Below, one piece after another: positions 36,078 through 45,609 of a stretch of DNA of 64,000 nucleotides. Origin of the DNA: Lysobacter gummosus. Lineage in GTDB: Bacteria; Pseudomonadota; Gammaproteobacteria; Xanthomonadales; Xanthomonadaceae. Where the stretch lies: contig NZ_CP011131.1 of assembly GCF_001442805.1 (NCBI RefSeq), positions 3,844,001 through 3,908,000 on the forward strand, read 5' to 3'. The position numbers and the translations under genes are program-made. Below the pieces are notes generated by a model that ran no database searches, was not told where the DNA came from, and was given only the letters and a program-made list of their open reading frames with translations. The first letter of the stretch is position 1. Every line of letters begins with the position of its first letter.

Positions 36078-36536
36078 ATGAAACGATTTTCCTTGACGAT
36101 GTCTTCGCTGCTCGCGGCCGCGCTGGCGCTGGCCGGATGCGCAAGCACCGGTCCGAAACTGGACGACGCGCAACGACTGGCGCTGTATCGCGCGCACGCC
36201 GGCGCGGCGGTGGACAGCTTCCAGTATTTCGGCCGCATCGACGGCTGGACGCCGCTCGGCGACAGCGCGCTGGCGCTGTGGACCAAACCCAATCAGGCCT
36301 ATCTGCTGGAATTGCAGGGACGCTGCCCGGACCTGGATTTCGCCCAGGCCATTTCGGTGAGCAATCAGATGGGGCGCGTGCATCAGCGCTTCGACAAAGT
36401 CACCGTGCTCGGACCGCAGGCGATCAAGATGCCGTGCTTCATCGGCCGGATCCTGCCGCTGGACGTAAAGGCGATCAAACAGGCCCAGCAGGACATGCGC
36501 GCGGCCGGAACGATGCCGGAAGACGCGAAGTCCTGA
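36078..36536 (+). CDS. DUF6491-like lipoprotein
   Basis: A 152-residue product with signal peptide and lipobox (LAAALALAGCAST, Cys near residue 20), then a compact domain with FQYFGRIDGWTPLGDSALAL, LELQGRCPDLDFAQAI and MPCFIGRILPLDVKAIKQ. Two or three Cys are likely disulfide partners. This matches a Xanthomonadaceae family often labelled DUF6491. AGAGGA precedes the ATG. Outer-membrane lipoprotein of unknown role. Confidence 0.75.
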   Translation: MKRFSLTMSSLLAAALALAGCASTGPKLDDAQRLALYRAHAGAAVDSFQYFGRIDGWTPLGDSALALWTKPNQAYLLELQGRCPDLDFAQAISVSNQMGRVHQRFDKVTVLGPQAIKMPCFIGRILPLDVKAIKQAQQDMRAAGTMPEDAKS

Positions 36537-36862
36537 GCCTGAGTTGACCGGTTACCTCGCCGCTGCGGCGAGGCGCTCCGGCCGAACCGGACGGCCCGGC
36601 CCGTGGACAAGTCCGCGGGCACCTGGGATGCCCATCGGCCATCCGGCCCGCGAGCCGGATGACGTCCGCCTGAAACAAGGTCTGGACCGGATCGAGCCGA
36701 GAACCCGCCCCGCGCCTGCAAAAACCCGGGGGCGTCCAGTCCCGCCCAGCCGCCCCTACTCCCCTGACGACCGCCGCGACGTGACGGGGGTCAGAAAAAT
36801 CCTACACGCGGCCGCGCGGTAGGCCTACTGCTTTCGTCTAAGCCAAAGCCCAATCTGTGCAC

Positions 36863-36954
36863 GCCCCGGCAGCACGGTCTGCGAATGACACGGATGCCGC
36901 TCAGCAAAGGAAAAAGGCCGTCGCCTTAAGCAAGCGAGCCAGCGGAGCCGGGGC
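36863..36954. ncRNA. Candidate structured RNA element
   Basis: In a ~520-bp gene-free gap. GCCCCGGC (36863-36870) and GCCGGGGC (36947-36954) would form a closing stem around ~75 bases that include AAGGCCGTCGCCTT and a GCAAAGGAAAAAGG stretch. The layout recalls small riboswitches, but I could not match a known consensus; the conserved core of the c-di-GMP-I class is not clearly present. A possible downstream target is the 88-aa frame at 37063. Confidence 0.3.
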
Positions 36955-37062
36955 TACTGATTACAGATGTTGGGGATGCGGTATGCGCGGCAAAACGGAA
37001 TTTGCGCCGACAGCCAGGACGGCTGTTCGGTCTGTCCCGCGTGGAGTACGCGGGGTTCGTGC

Positions 37063-37329
37063 ATGAAGGCGGCGATTTGGGTTCTGGACTCGTTCCGCGC
37101 GCTGCCCCGCTATCTCCTCGTACTGGCCGCCGTCTCGGCGCTGGCGCTGTTGGCCCGAGCGGCGGTCCCTTCTTTTTCTCCGATCCGCCAGGCCACGCCT
37201 GGCCCGCGCGCGGTCGCACCCGCGGGCGATGCGCGATCGGCTGCCCTGGCCGCCCCGTCGGCCGCTCCCGGGCCAAAACTCCCCGAATACGGCGGCAGCG
37301 GCGTTTCTAACTCGGCATCCGTTCGATAA
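37063..37329 (+). CDS. Small hypothetical membrane protein, 88 aa (doubtful)
   Basis: The frame begins MKAAIWVLDSFRALPRYLLV, continues with a hydrophobic helix (VLAAVSALALLARAAV) and ends in Pro/Ala/Gly-rich sequence. No convincing ribosome site. It is listed because it follows the possible RNA element at 36863; it may be spurious. Confidence 0.3.
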   Translation: MKAAIWVLDSFRALPRYLLVLAAVSALALLARAAVPSFSPIRQATPGPRAVAPAGDARSAALAAPSAAPGPKLPEYGGSGVSNSASVR

Positions 37330-37645
37330 GCCGCACCCGGCGGCATCTTCCTGTCAGCGACTTCCGTAGATCGACCCGGACGATCTGTCGCGCCTCGACC
37401 TTTATTCCTCAGAGCGATCAGGGCGATTTACGGTGCCGCAATGCCTAGCCGGCCAACCCGCGCGGGCTCGCTCAATGCCAGCGACCGGTCGCGCGAAAGA
37501 CTTGGCAATTTGATACCGAGATCCAATCGATCGCCGGCGACCGCGCGTCCGCACATGCCACGCGAGCCGGCACTAGGTCTCGCCGCACATCCGCCCCGGC
37601 CTGCTCTCAGCGCCGCCAGCACTTCAACGCTCAAACCCCCTCCCA
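37330..37645. other. ~315-bp gap, nothing recognised
   Basis: Between the doubtful 88-aa frame and the terminator of the subtilase gene. No protein-like frame, tRNA or repeat could be supported. Confidence 0.5.
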
Positions 37646-37682
37646 CAAAAAAACGGATACCCGAACACACCCGGATATCCGT
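37646..37682 (-). terminator. Intrinsic terminator of the subtilase gene
   Basis: Read on the minus strand: an 11-bp stem with one mismatch (ACGGATATCCG/CGGGTATCCGT) and a short loop, followed directly by seven T residues. Located ~130 bases past the stop of the S8 protease. Confidence 0.85.
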
Positions 37683-37810
37683 TCATGACAATCGATTAAG
37701 TAGCACTGGAGAGAGCTGCGCCGGACACAGAAGCCGTCCGCGGCGCCGGGGACGCGGCGCCGCGGACGTGGAACGGGCGGGAGGGTTCGCGACTCCCGCC
37801 CGATACGCCG

Positions 37811-39202
37811 TCAGTAGGCGTTGGCCACGCCCGCCGCCTCGTAGGCATCGACGTGACCGCTGCCGACTTCGAAACGCTGGCGGCCGGCCATCGGATCGGC
37901 GGTCTGGCTGAGGATCTGCTTGACCTCCAGCGGCTTGAGCGACGGCTTGGCCTCGAACAGCAAGGCGACGATGCCGGCCACGTGCGGGGTCGCCATCGAG
38001 GTGCCGCTCATGTGGGTGTAGAACGGCAGCCGCGCGCCGAGGGCGAGATCCTGCTGAGTCGCCAGCAGCGGCAGCGCACCGGTCAGGGCGCGGGTGGAGA
38101 CGATGTCCACGCCGGTCGCCACCAGGGTCGGCTCGTTGACGTAGGTCCAACTCTGCCCGTCGGGCATGATGAACTGGCCGGTTTCGCCCGGATTGCCGCG
38201 CGAGGAGAAGTCGGCCAGCGTGCCGTCCTTGTTGCCGGCGCCGACCGAGATCACCCACGGCGCCTGCGCATAGGGATTGTGCGTGTTGGCGCCGGGGCCG
38301 TCGTTGCCGGCGGCGAAGACGCTGACGATGCCGTTCTTGTAGGCCTCGTAGGTCGCCAGGCTGACCGGATCGGTCGGATCGAACGTGCCCGAGCTGCCCC
38401 AGGAATTGGAGATCACCTTGATCGGCGCGGCGAAGCTGTTCTTGTGCGAGATCGCGTAGTCGAAACCGCCGACCGCGTCGAGGATGGAAATCACCGCGCC
38501 CGAGCCGTAGCCGACCAGATCCGCGCCGGTGGCGACGCCTCGATACAAACCGGCCGACTGCGCGCCGCTGCCGCCGACCGTGCCGGCGCAATGGGTGCCG
38601 TGGCCGGAACTGATATCGGTGTTGAGCTGGTTTTCGAGCACCGTCACCGGCAGGAAATCCAGCACCGAATGCAGGTTGGTCAGCGCCTGCACGTTCTGTA
38701 CCACGCGCTGGCCGTACTTCAGATCGGCGTGGGTGGCGTCGATGCCGGAGTCGTTGATCATCACCGTCACGCCCTTGCCGGTGAACGGCGTAGTGCGGCC
38801 GAAATCGCCCGGATTGGCTTGCACCCGGTTGACCCCGGACAGTTCGCGCGCTTCCTGGTTGTAGTAGGTCAGCGGCTTGTTGAGGTGGATCGACAGCACG
38901 TCGCCGCGCTGGGCCAGCGCGCGGATCTGCGCCGGCGTGGCCAGGGCGCCGGCGATCGGCAACGCGCGCATGCTCACGCCCTGGTCGATGCCGAGCAGCT
39001 TCAGCGCCTGCAGCTGACTGTCGCGCAGCGGGCCGGGCTGGTTGTAGGACACGATCACTTCCAGCGGCTTGGCGGCTTCGGCGGTGTCCAGCGCGCTTTG
39101 CAGCGCGGCGCCCAGACGGGCTTCGGCGAAGCTGAGCCCGCTGGCCATCATGCCGATGGCCAGGGCGGACAGTTTGAGGATGTTGCGGCGGCTGTGTCGC
39201 AT
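37811..39202 (-). CDS. S8 family (subtilisin-like) serine peptidase with Tat-type signal
   Basis: A 463-residue secreted protease. The N-terminus MRHSRRNILKLSALAIGMMA carries a twin-arginine motif (SRRNILK), suggesting Tat export. A propeptide-like segment (about 30-110) precedes the catalytic domain: Asp151 in INDSGID, His201 in SGHGTHCAG, catalytic Ser402 in SGTSMATPH, with oxyanion-type SNSWGSSG and AAGNDGPG. ATG 39202 is used; an in-frame ATG 27 bases upstream is possible. Monocistronic, with its own terminator, divergent from the DUF6689-like gene. Confidence 0.92.
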   Translation of the reverse strand: MRHSRRNILKLSALAIGMMASGLSFAEARLGAALQSALDTAEAAKPLEVIVSYNQPGPLRDSQLQALKLLGIDQGVSMRALPIAGALATPAQIRALAQRGDVLSIHLNKPLTYYNQEARELSGVNRVQANPGDFGRTTPFTGKGVTVMINDSGIDATHADLKYGQRVVQNVQALTNLHSVLDFLPVTVLENQLNTDISSGHGTHCAGTVGGSGAQSAGLYRGVATGADLVGYGSGAVISILDAVGGFDYAISHKNSFAAPIKVISNSWGSSGTFDPTDPVSLATYEAYKNGIVSVFAAGNDGPGANTHNPYAQAPWVISVGAGNKDGTLADFSSRGNPGETGQFIMPDGQSWTYVNEPTLVATGVDIVSTRALTGALPLLATQQDLALGARLPFYTHMSGTSMATPHVAGIVALLFEAKPSLKPLEVKQILSQTADPMAGRQRFEVGSGHVDAYEAAGVANAY

Positions 39203-39551
39203 GTCGGAGCTGACTCCCTGCGTGGCCATGACGGCCGGGTGGCTCACCTTGGCGTCCGCGGCGGCGACGGCGACATCCGGAAGACTGCCCAGCCGGCATA
39301 GGGAAAAACCCCTACAGACCGGCCGGCAAACCCGCAGTAGGCTGGTCAAACCCGGACCACCGCCGCAAGATCGGTGCGACGAGGTGCCGGGTTCGCAACA
39401 AATCCGCGCCGGATGAGGTATTGGGTTCCGCACGGTTCGCATCGGCCCAGGCCGGCGCGGCCACCGCCCGGAATCGCCAGGGGCCCGGCCATCGGGTTCA
39501 GTTTCGGCCCTGAGCCTTGCGCGAGGCGGCCGCCGTACAGGGGGACAGGAC
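39203..39551. other. Divergent promoter region of the subtilase and the DUF6689-like gene
   Basis: About 350 bases between the two starts. No gene or clear operator symmetry was seen. AGGGAG lies ~13 bases before the subtilase ATG on the minus strand, and GGGGGACAGGAC precedes the plus-strand ATG. Confidence 0.5.
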
Positions 39552-40430
39552 ATGAGGCATTCGATCGCGCCGCAGCGGAGTTCGCACCGGATCGCCCGCT
39601 GGCTGAGCGGCTGCGCGCTGGCGCTGGGATTCATCGCGGCCGGCGCCGCGCAGGCGCAGGCCCTGCCGGTCAGCGTCAGCGCTTCGGGCAACCACGCCGA
39701 GGCCTCGGTGAGCCTGCCCGGGCTGCCGGGGACGGTTCTGGCCGAAGTGCTGCTGGATTTCGAAGACGCCTCCGGGCTCAGCCCGTCGAGCCTGGGCGCC
39801 AGCGCCAAGCTGGTGAGCCTGAGCGACACCGACCTGCTCGCGCGCCTGCCCGATGTGGACACGACCAAGCTGCAATCGAGCCTGCCGCTGCTGATCACCC
39901 TGCAGCCTCCGCGCTACGGCGGATTGAGTTTCCACGGCACCGGCCGGGTCGAGGTCCACACCCACGCTCTGCCCTACGCCGCCGGCAGCCGCCTGCGCCT
40001 GTTCAAGGCGCCGCTGGGCGGCGCGTTCTACGACATCACCGATGAGATCGCCGCCGGCAGCGTGCGCGCGCGCGGCACTTACGGCGGCTTCTCGCAGTTC
40101 CTGATCCTGCTCGACCTGCGCCCGACCGACGTGGCGATCGCCGCCAAGGTGCAGCGCCTGCGCGATCGGGTCGATGCGTTGCCGTGGAGCGAACGCGCCG
40201 CCTTCGACGCGCTGCTCGACGATGTCGAAAGCGCGCTGGCGATAAACGACTACGCCGCAGCCCTGAGCGCCGCCGATGCTGTGCGCAGCCGTGCCGAGTC
40301 GCGCGCCGGCAGCTATCTGCCCGACGAATGGCGCGCCACCCGCACCCACCACAACCACGCCGGCGAACTCGCCGCGGGCGCGGCGACGCTGCGCTTCAGC
40401 ATCGCCTTCGCGCGCGACTACGGCCCCTGA
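39552..40430 (+). CDS. Secreted hypothetical protein, DUF6689-like
   Basis: A 292-residue product: signal peptide (about 1-36, ending GAAQAQA), an N-terminal beta-domain (VSVSASGNHAEASVSLPGLP), a middle domain with RLRLFKAPLGGAFYDITDEI and a helical C-terminal part (about 185-260). The pattern matches a Lysobacter family I associate with DUF6689. AGGAC lies before the ATG. Divergent from the protease and ~150 bases upstream of the signalling operon; it could be a periplasmic partner or substrate of either. Confidence 0.6.
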   Translation: MRHSIAPQRSSHRIARWLSGCALALGFIAAGAAQAQALPVSVSASGNHAEASVSLPGLPGTVLAEVLLDFEDASGLSPSSLGASAKLVSLSDTDLLARLPDVDTTKLQSSLPLLITLQPPRYGGLSFHGTGRVEVHTHALPYAAGSRLRLFKAPLGGAFYDITDEIAAGSVRARGTYGGFSQFLILLDLRPTDVAIAAKVQRLRDRVDALPWSERAAFDALLDDVESALAINDYAAALSAADAVRSRAESRAGSYLPDEWRATRTHHNHAGELAAGAATLRFSIAFARDYGP

Positions 40431-40460
40431 GCCGGACTCGCCGACGGCGACCGCCGGTAC

Positions 40461-40512
40461 GCGGAAGTGAGCAGTGAGCGACAGTCGATGGCGGACGTCG
40501 CTCACTTCCCGC
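40461..40512. repeat. GTGAG-type inverted repeat, copy 2
   Basis: GCGGAAGTGAGC at the left is answered by GCTCACTTCCCGC at the right, with internal GTGAGCGAC/GTCGCTCAC. Related to the inverted repeat at 357-430. Lies between the DUF6689-like gene and the FHA gene. Confidence 0.6.
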
Positions 40513-40580
40513 GCGCGCGCGTCCGATTTCCGTCTCGCAACCCGCTGCCGCGTCCGCCCCACCGCGCGTAAGATGCGGCC

Positions 40581-41546
40581 ATGCCGGCGAGACTGATCGC
40601 TTACCCGCCCGAAGCCGCAGCCATCAGCCGGTGGATACCCGCGGGCTCGCGCCTGCGCATCGGCCGCGACGCCGATTGCGATCTGCGCATCGAACACCCC
40701 ACCGTCTCGCGCAGCCACGCCGAATTGCGTCACGACGCCGACGGCTGGCATCTGCTCGACATGGGCAGCAAGAACGGCTCGCATGTGGACGGCATCGAGA
40801 TCAGCGACACCCACCTCGACCGCAGCGACTGCTGGCTGCGTTTCGGCGACGTGTTGTGCGAGTTTTCGGTGCACGAGGAAGCCAGCGCGCAGGAACAACA
40901 GCAACGCCAGCGCGAACGCCGTGATCTGTCGGCGGCGTGGACCCGGCGGATCGAAGCCGGACGGCTCGGCATCGGCGCCGCCCCGTCGGCGGACACGCCC
41001 GCGCCACTGCCCACCGCCGTCCCGCCCGCGCGCGAAACCGGCGCTGGGCTGGCCGACGACATCCTGCGCGGCGTGGTCGAACTGGCCGGTTGCAGCCGCG
41101 GGTTCCTGCTGCTGGCGCAGGATAACGACTTCAGCGTCCGCGCCAGCCTGATGCTCGATCCCAACGTCCTGCAGGAACACGGCTTCTCCGGCAGCGTCGG
41201 CGCGGTCCAGCGCTGCCTGTCCGAACGCCGGCCCATCGTGGTCAACTGGATCGCGGACGAATTGTGGCTGGCGCGCCGCGCCTCGGTGCTGGCCGGCGGC
41301 CTCAAGAGCCTGATCTGCCTGCCGCTGCTGCATGCAGGGCGCGTGCTCGGCGCGGTCTACGCCGACCGCCGCGGCCCGGGCGAGGCAATCAGCGAATTCG
41401 ATCTGGAACTGCTGTGCGCGTTCGCCGACAGCGCCGCGGTCTGGCTGCTGGCGCAGCGCGCGTTCGACGCGCTCGCGCCCGAGTCGCCGACGGGCGCTGC
41501 GCCGCGCTGGACCCGCATCGTCGGCGCGCAGATCACCACGCCATGA
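40581..41546 (+). CDS. FHA-GAF domain protein
   Basis: A 321-residue protein with an N-terminal FHA phosphothreonine-binding domain (about 1-100: LRIGRDADCDLRIEHPTVSR, SRSHAELRH, LDMGSKNGSHVDG) and, after a Pro/Ala linker, a GAF-like domain (about 160-305: LKSLICLPLLHAGRVLGAVY). It could bind the phosphorylated kinase encoded next and sense a small molecule. Its stop overlaps the kinase start by 4 bases. Confidence 0.88.
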   Translation: MPARLIAYPPEAAAISRWIPAGSRLRIGRDADCDLRIEHPTVSRSHAELRHDADGWHLLDMGSKNGSHVDGIEISDTHLDRSDCWLRFGDVLCEFSVHEEASAQEQQQRQRERRDLSAAWTRRIEAGRLGIGAAPSADTPAPLPTAVPPARETGAGLADDILRGVVELAGCSRGFLLLAQDNDFSVRASLMLDPNVLQEHGFSGSVGAVQRCLSERRPIVVNWIADELWLARRASVLAGGLKSLICLPLLHAGRVLGAVYADRRGPGEAISEFDLELLCAFADSAAVWLLAQRAFDALAPESPTGAAPRWTRIVGAQITTP

Positions 41547-44500
41547 CCGACGCCACCGCGACCGGGCTGTACCAGGCCCACGCCCTGGCGCCCGGCAGCG
41601 TATTGGCCGGGCGTTTTCGCATCGAGTCGCTGCTCGGCGTCGGCGGCATGGGCGTGGTCTATCGCGCTCACGACACCACGCTGGGCATCGACATCGCGCT
41701 GAAACTGCTGCGGCCGGAACTGGCCGCGCGCGCCGACGCGTTCGGACGTTTCCGCCAGGAACTGCTGACCGCGCGCCAAGTCTCCAGCCCGCGCGTGGTG
41801 CGCATCCACGATCTGGTCCGCCACGACACGCAGTGGCTGATCGGCATGGACCTGATCGACGGCGAGGCGCTGGACAAACGCCTGGACCGCGACGGCGCGC
41901 TGCCCTTCGACGACGCGATCCGCATCGCCCGGCAGATCGCGGAAGGCCTGGCGGCGGCGCACGCGCGCGGCGTGATCCATCGCGATCTCAAGCCCGCCAA
42001 CGTGCTGATCGATCGCCAGGGCGATGCCTACATCAGCGATTTCGGCGTGGCCCGCTCGCTGGCCGGCAGCGGCCTGACCCAGACCGGCGCGATCGTCGGC
42101 ACGCCCGACTATCTTTCGCCCGAACAGGCGCGCGGCGAAGGCGCCGACGCGCGCAGCGATCTGTACTCGCTGGGATTGATCCTGCACGAAATGCTGACCG
42201 GCAAGATGCCGTTCGACGGCGGCACGGTCGGCGAAGTGCTCGCCCAGCGCATGTCGCGCACGCCGCCGCCGGTGAGCCGGCTGCGCGCGGACACGCCGCA
42301 ATGGCTGGTGCGCCTGGTCGATCGGCTGCTGCGTTCGCAGCCGGCGCATCGCATCGGCAGCGCGGACGAAGTCATTCGCGCGATCGATACGCGTCATGTG
42401 CCGCGCGATTGGCGGCCGACGCGCGCGATGTGGATCGGCGCGGCCAGCGCCGCCGCGCTCGCGGCCGCGGTCGCCGCCGGCGCGCTGTGGTGGCCGCGCG
42501 CGACGCCTCCGGCGAACGCGAGCGCAAGCACTGCGGCCAAGGCGCGACCGCTTCATCGATTGTTCGTGATGCCGCTGCAGGCGCCCGCGGATGCGCTCGA
42601 TCCCGCGTTGGAAGCGGCACTGACCGCGCTGCTGCGACAATCGCTGGAACTGGCTCCCACCATCGCCGTGGTCGATGAGGAACGCAGCCAACAGGCGCTG
42701 CGCCAGCTCGACCCCAGCGGCGCGGCGCCGCCGGATACGGCGAGCTTGCTGCGCGTCGCCGTGGCGGATCGCGCGCTGGCGATCCGGCTCGACCGCGCCG
42801 GCGCGCAGTGGCGGGCTAGTGCATCGATCCAGCAAGATCGCAACGACACTGCGATCGCCGCGAATCAAGCGGCCGAACCGCTGGCCGCGGTGGCCGGGTT
42901 GTTCTCGTCGAACGATTTCGCCCGCGCCCTCGGGATCGGACTCGATATCGGTCCTAATCCGCTATCGCCGTGGACAAGCGATTCGATTCCGTCGCTCGCG
43001 CCCTACGGCCGCGGCGTACTGGCGCGGCGCGGCAGCGACATCGAAACCTCACGCAAGGCCTTCGTGGAGGCCACCGAGCGCGCGCCCGGCTTCGCCGCGG
43101 CATGGCTCGCGCTGGCCGAAGCCGCGCAGGCCGGCGGCGACATCGACGCCGGCTACGCGGCGCTGGAACAAGGCGAACGCGCGGCCGCCGCGCAGCCGCT
43201 GTTGTTGCAACGCCTGCGCGCCGAACGCGCCCAGCTCGACGGCGACGCCGATGCGGCCGCCGCGTACTGGCGCGGACGCGTCGGCGCGAGTCCCGACGAC
43301 ACCCGCGCCGCGCTCGGCCTGGCCCGCGCGCTGGGCGCGGGCGGCGACGCCGCGGGCGCGATCGCGCAGTTGCGCGCGCTGACCGCGCGCGATCCCGACG
43401 ACCCGCGCGCGTGGTTCGAACTGGGCAAGTACTCGATCCTGCACGGCCAGGCGCAACAAGCGGTGGACGACTATCTGGTGCGCGCGCTGGTGTTGTTCAA
43501 GCGCAGCGGCAACCGCTACGGCGAAGGCGAAACCGACAATGCGCTCGGCATCGGCTATGCGCGCCTGGGCCAAAACGACCACGCCGAAGCGCAGTACCGC
43601 CAGGCGGTGGAACTGCGCCGCGCGGTCGGCAACCGGCGCGGGCTGGCCACCAGCCTGCGCAATCTCGGCAACGTGCTGGTGCTGACCGGACAGTTCGACC
43701 AAGCCGAGCGCAGCCTGTTGCAAGCGCGCGAACTGCACGCCGCGCTCGACGATCGCCACGGCCTGGCCGCGGTCGAGAACGAACTGGGCCTGCTCGCGGA
43801 AGAACGCGGCGACTACCCCGCCGCGCTGGCCGCGTTCCGGCGCGCGCTGTCGGCCTGGCAACGCGCCGGCGACGCCGGCGGCATCGCCCAGGCGCTCAAC
43901 GATATCGGCTTCGCCCAGTACCAACTCGGCGCCTACGACGATGCCGAGGCCTATCTGGTGCAATCGCGCGAGGCCTATTCCAAGCTCGACGACGAAACCG
44001 GGCGCATCCGCACGTTGCAGAACCTCGGCCAGTTGGCGACCGCGCGCGGCCAGTGGCCGCAGGCGCGCGAACGGCTGCAGTCTTCGCTCGACGATGCGGT
44101 GTCCAAGCAGATGATGGAAGAAGCGGCGGTGAGCCGGCGTAATCTGGCCGAGCTGGAACTGATGCAGGGGCGAATCGGCGCGGCGCTGCAGCAGATCGAT
44201 CAGGCCGGCGCCTTGTTCGCCCAGCGTCGCGACGCGCGCGGACAGGTCGATGTCGGCCTACTGCGCGCGCAGGCGCTGCTGCGCGCCGACGCCGATGGCG
44301 ACGCGCGCAAGGCGCTGGACGCGCTGGCGCCGCGAGTGGCCGCGGCTTCGTCGGAACAACGCGGCATCGCCGCCTTGCTGCGCGCGCAGTTGGCGCGGCG
44401 CGCGGGCGATCGCGACGGCGAACGCCGCGCCCATGTCGACGCGCAACGCGATGCCCGCCAATCCGGCGTGCGGGTGTTGCAGTTGCAGACCGCGCTGCAG

Positions 44501-44896
44501 AGCACCGCCGCCGGGCAGATGCCCGATCCCGCGCTCGATGCGCAGATCGCAGCGCTCGGCCACGCCGGCCTGCGCTTGCAGTGGGCGCAGGCGCGGATGC
44601 GCGCGGCGCTGGCGCACGACGACGCGGCGACCGCGCTGCAGGTTTATCGCGACGCGCAGCCGCTGCTGCGTCGCGGCGACAATATCGAAGCCGGCGCCCT
44701 GCACTCACTCGCCGCGCAGGCCCAGCGCGCGGCCGGCGACGATGCCGCGGCCGCCAGCGCCGACACGCAGGCGCTGGCGGCGCAACAGCGCCTGCGCGAA
44801 CAACTGCCGCCGGCCCTGCGCGCCGGCCACGACCTCAGCCGCGCCCAGGCCGCCAACGCGCCCGAACGCGAGCGCACCCAGGCGCCTCGGCCATGA
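41543..44896 (+). CDS. Transmembrane Ser/Thr protein kinase with TPR-rich C-terminus
   Basis: A 1117-residue product. Kinase domain (about 25-285): GVGGMGVVY, Lys54, HRDLKPANV (146-154), DFGVARS (from 166), activation segment GTPDYLSPEQARGEG. One transmembrane helix (~296-318), a TolB/CadC-like domain (~335-470) and about ten TPR-type repeats (~500-1000) with pairs such as AALAAFRRALSAW. The topology puts the TPR part outside the cytoplasm. Overlaps both neighbours by 4 bases. Confidence 0.93.
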   Translation: MTDATATGLYQAHALAPGSVLAGRFRIESLLGVGGMGVVYRAHDTTLGIDIALKLLRPELAARADAFGRFRQELLTARQVSSPRVVRIHDLVRHDTQWLIGMDLIDGEALDKRLDRDGALPFDDAIRIARQIAEGLAAAHARGVIHRDLKPANVLIDRQGDAYISDFGVARSLAGSGLTQTGAIVGTPDYLSPEQARGEGADARSDLYSLGLILHEMLTGKMPFDGGTVGEVLAQRMSRTPPPVSRLRADTPQWLVRLVDRLLRSQPAHRIGSADEVIRAIDTRHVPRDWRPTRAMWIGAASAAALAAAVAAGALWWPRATPPANASASTAAKARPLHRLFVMPLQAPADALDPALEAALTALLRQSLELAPTIAVVDEERSQQALRQLDPSGAAPPDTASLLRVAVADRALAIRLDRAGAQWRASASIQQDRNDTAIAANQAAEPLAAVAGLFSSNDFARALGIGLDIGPNPLSPWTSDSIPSLAPYGRGVLARRGSDIETSRKAFVEATERAPGFAAAWLALAEAAQAGGDIDAGYAALEQGERAAAAQPLLLQRLRAERAQLDGDADAAAAYWRGRVGASPDDTRAALGLARALGAGGDAAGAIAQLRALTARDPDDPRAWFELGKYSILHGQAQQAVDDYLVRALVLFKRSGNRYGEGETDNALGIGYARLGQNDHAEAQYRQAVELRRAVGNRRGLATSLRNLGNVLVLTGQFDQAERSLLQARELHAALDDRHGLAAVENELGLLAEERGDYPAALAAFRRALSAWQRAGDAGGIAQALNDIGFAQYQLGAYDDAEAYLVQSREAYSKLDDETGRIRTLQNLGQLATARGQWPQARERLQSSLDDAVSKQMMEEAAVSRRNLAELELMQGRIGAALQQIDQAGALFAQRRDARGQVDVGLLRAQALLRADADGDARKALDALAPRVAAASSEQRGIAALLRAQLARRAGDRDGERRAHVDAQRDARQSGVRVLQLQTALQSTAAGQMPDPALDAQIAALGHAGLRLQWAQARMRAALAHDDAATALQVYRDAQPLLRRGDNIEAGALHSLAAQAQRAAGDDAAAASADTQALAAQQRLREQLPPALRAGHDLSRAQAANAPERERTQAPRP

Positions 44897-45609
44897 GCGA
44901 AGCGACCGAACTGCGCGAGCTGTACCAGCAATTGCTGCAGCGACTGGAACGCAACGAACGCGAATTCCGCCGCCTCGGCCGCGCGGTGTGGAAGGTGCAG
45001 GAAGACGAACGCCGCCGCATCGCCCGCGAACTGCACGACGGCGTCGGCCAGAACCTCACCGTGCTCAAGCATCGTCTGCACGAACTCGACGCCGCGCTGG
45101 CGCCGCGCGACGACGCGCTGCGAGGCACTGTCGCCGCCGCGCTGGCGCTGTGCGGCGATACGTTGGAAGACACGCGCGAACTCTCGCGCATGCTGCGTCC
45201 ACCGATCCTCGACGACCTGGGCCTGGAGGCGGCGCTGCGGTGGCTGGTGCGCAGCCAGGGCCAGAGCAGCGGCGCGCAGGTCACCTTGGAGATCGACGCG
45301 CTGCCGCCGCTGGACGGCGAATTGCAGACGCTGTTGTTCCGGGTAACCCAGGAAGCGCTGACCAACGCGGCCAAGCACGCCGGCGCCGGCGAAATTCAAG
45401 TCGTCCTGCATCGGCGCGGCGCCAGCCTGCTGCTGGAAATCTTTGATAACGGCCGCGGCTGCGATCCCGAACTCGCCCTGGCCAGCGGCGGCAACGGCCT
45501 GGGCGGCATGCGCGAGCGGCTGCGCTTGTACGGCGGCCAGCTGCAATTGCGCAGCGCCGTCGGCGAAGGCATGCGGGTCAGCGCCCGTGTTCCTCTCGAC
45601 TACACATGA
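44893..45609 (+). CDS. HisKA_3-type sensor histidine kinase without input domain
   Basis: A 238-residue cytosolic NarX/DesK-type kinase. A coiled-coil start (LRELYQQLLQRLERNEREFR), phosphoacceptor His48 in RRRIARELHDGVGQNLTVLK, and an ATP-binding domain with TQEALTNAAKHAGAG, DNGRGCDP and GGNGLGGMRERL. No membrane helix or sensory domain, so its input must come from a partner, plausibly the adjacent Ser/Thr kinase. Overlaps the next start by 4 bases. Confidence 0.93.
   Translation: MSEATELRELYQQLLQRLERNEREFRRLGRAVWKVQEDERRRIARELHDGVGQNLTVLKHRLHELDAALAPRDDALRGTVAAALALCGDTLEDTRELSRMLRPPILDDLGLEAALRWLVRSQGQSSGAQVTLEIDALPPLDGELQTLLFRVTQEALTNAAKHAGAGEIQVVLHRRGASLLLEIFDNGRGCDPELALASGGNGLGGMRERLRLYGGQLQLRSAVGEGMRVSARVPLDYT

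Noticed and set aside
36860..36960. c-di-GMP-I riboswitch
   Set aside because: GCAAAG and the GC-rich closing stem are suggestive, but the conserved core could not be aligned; listed as an unassigned candidate RNA.
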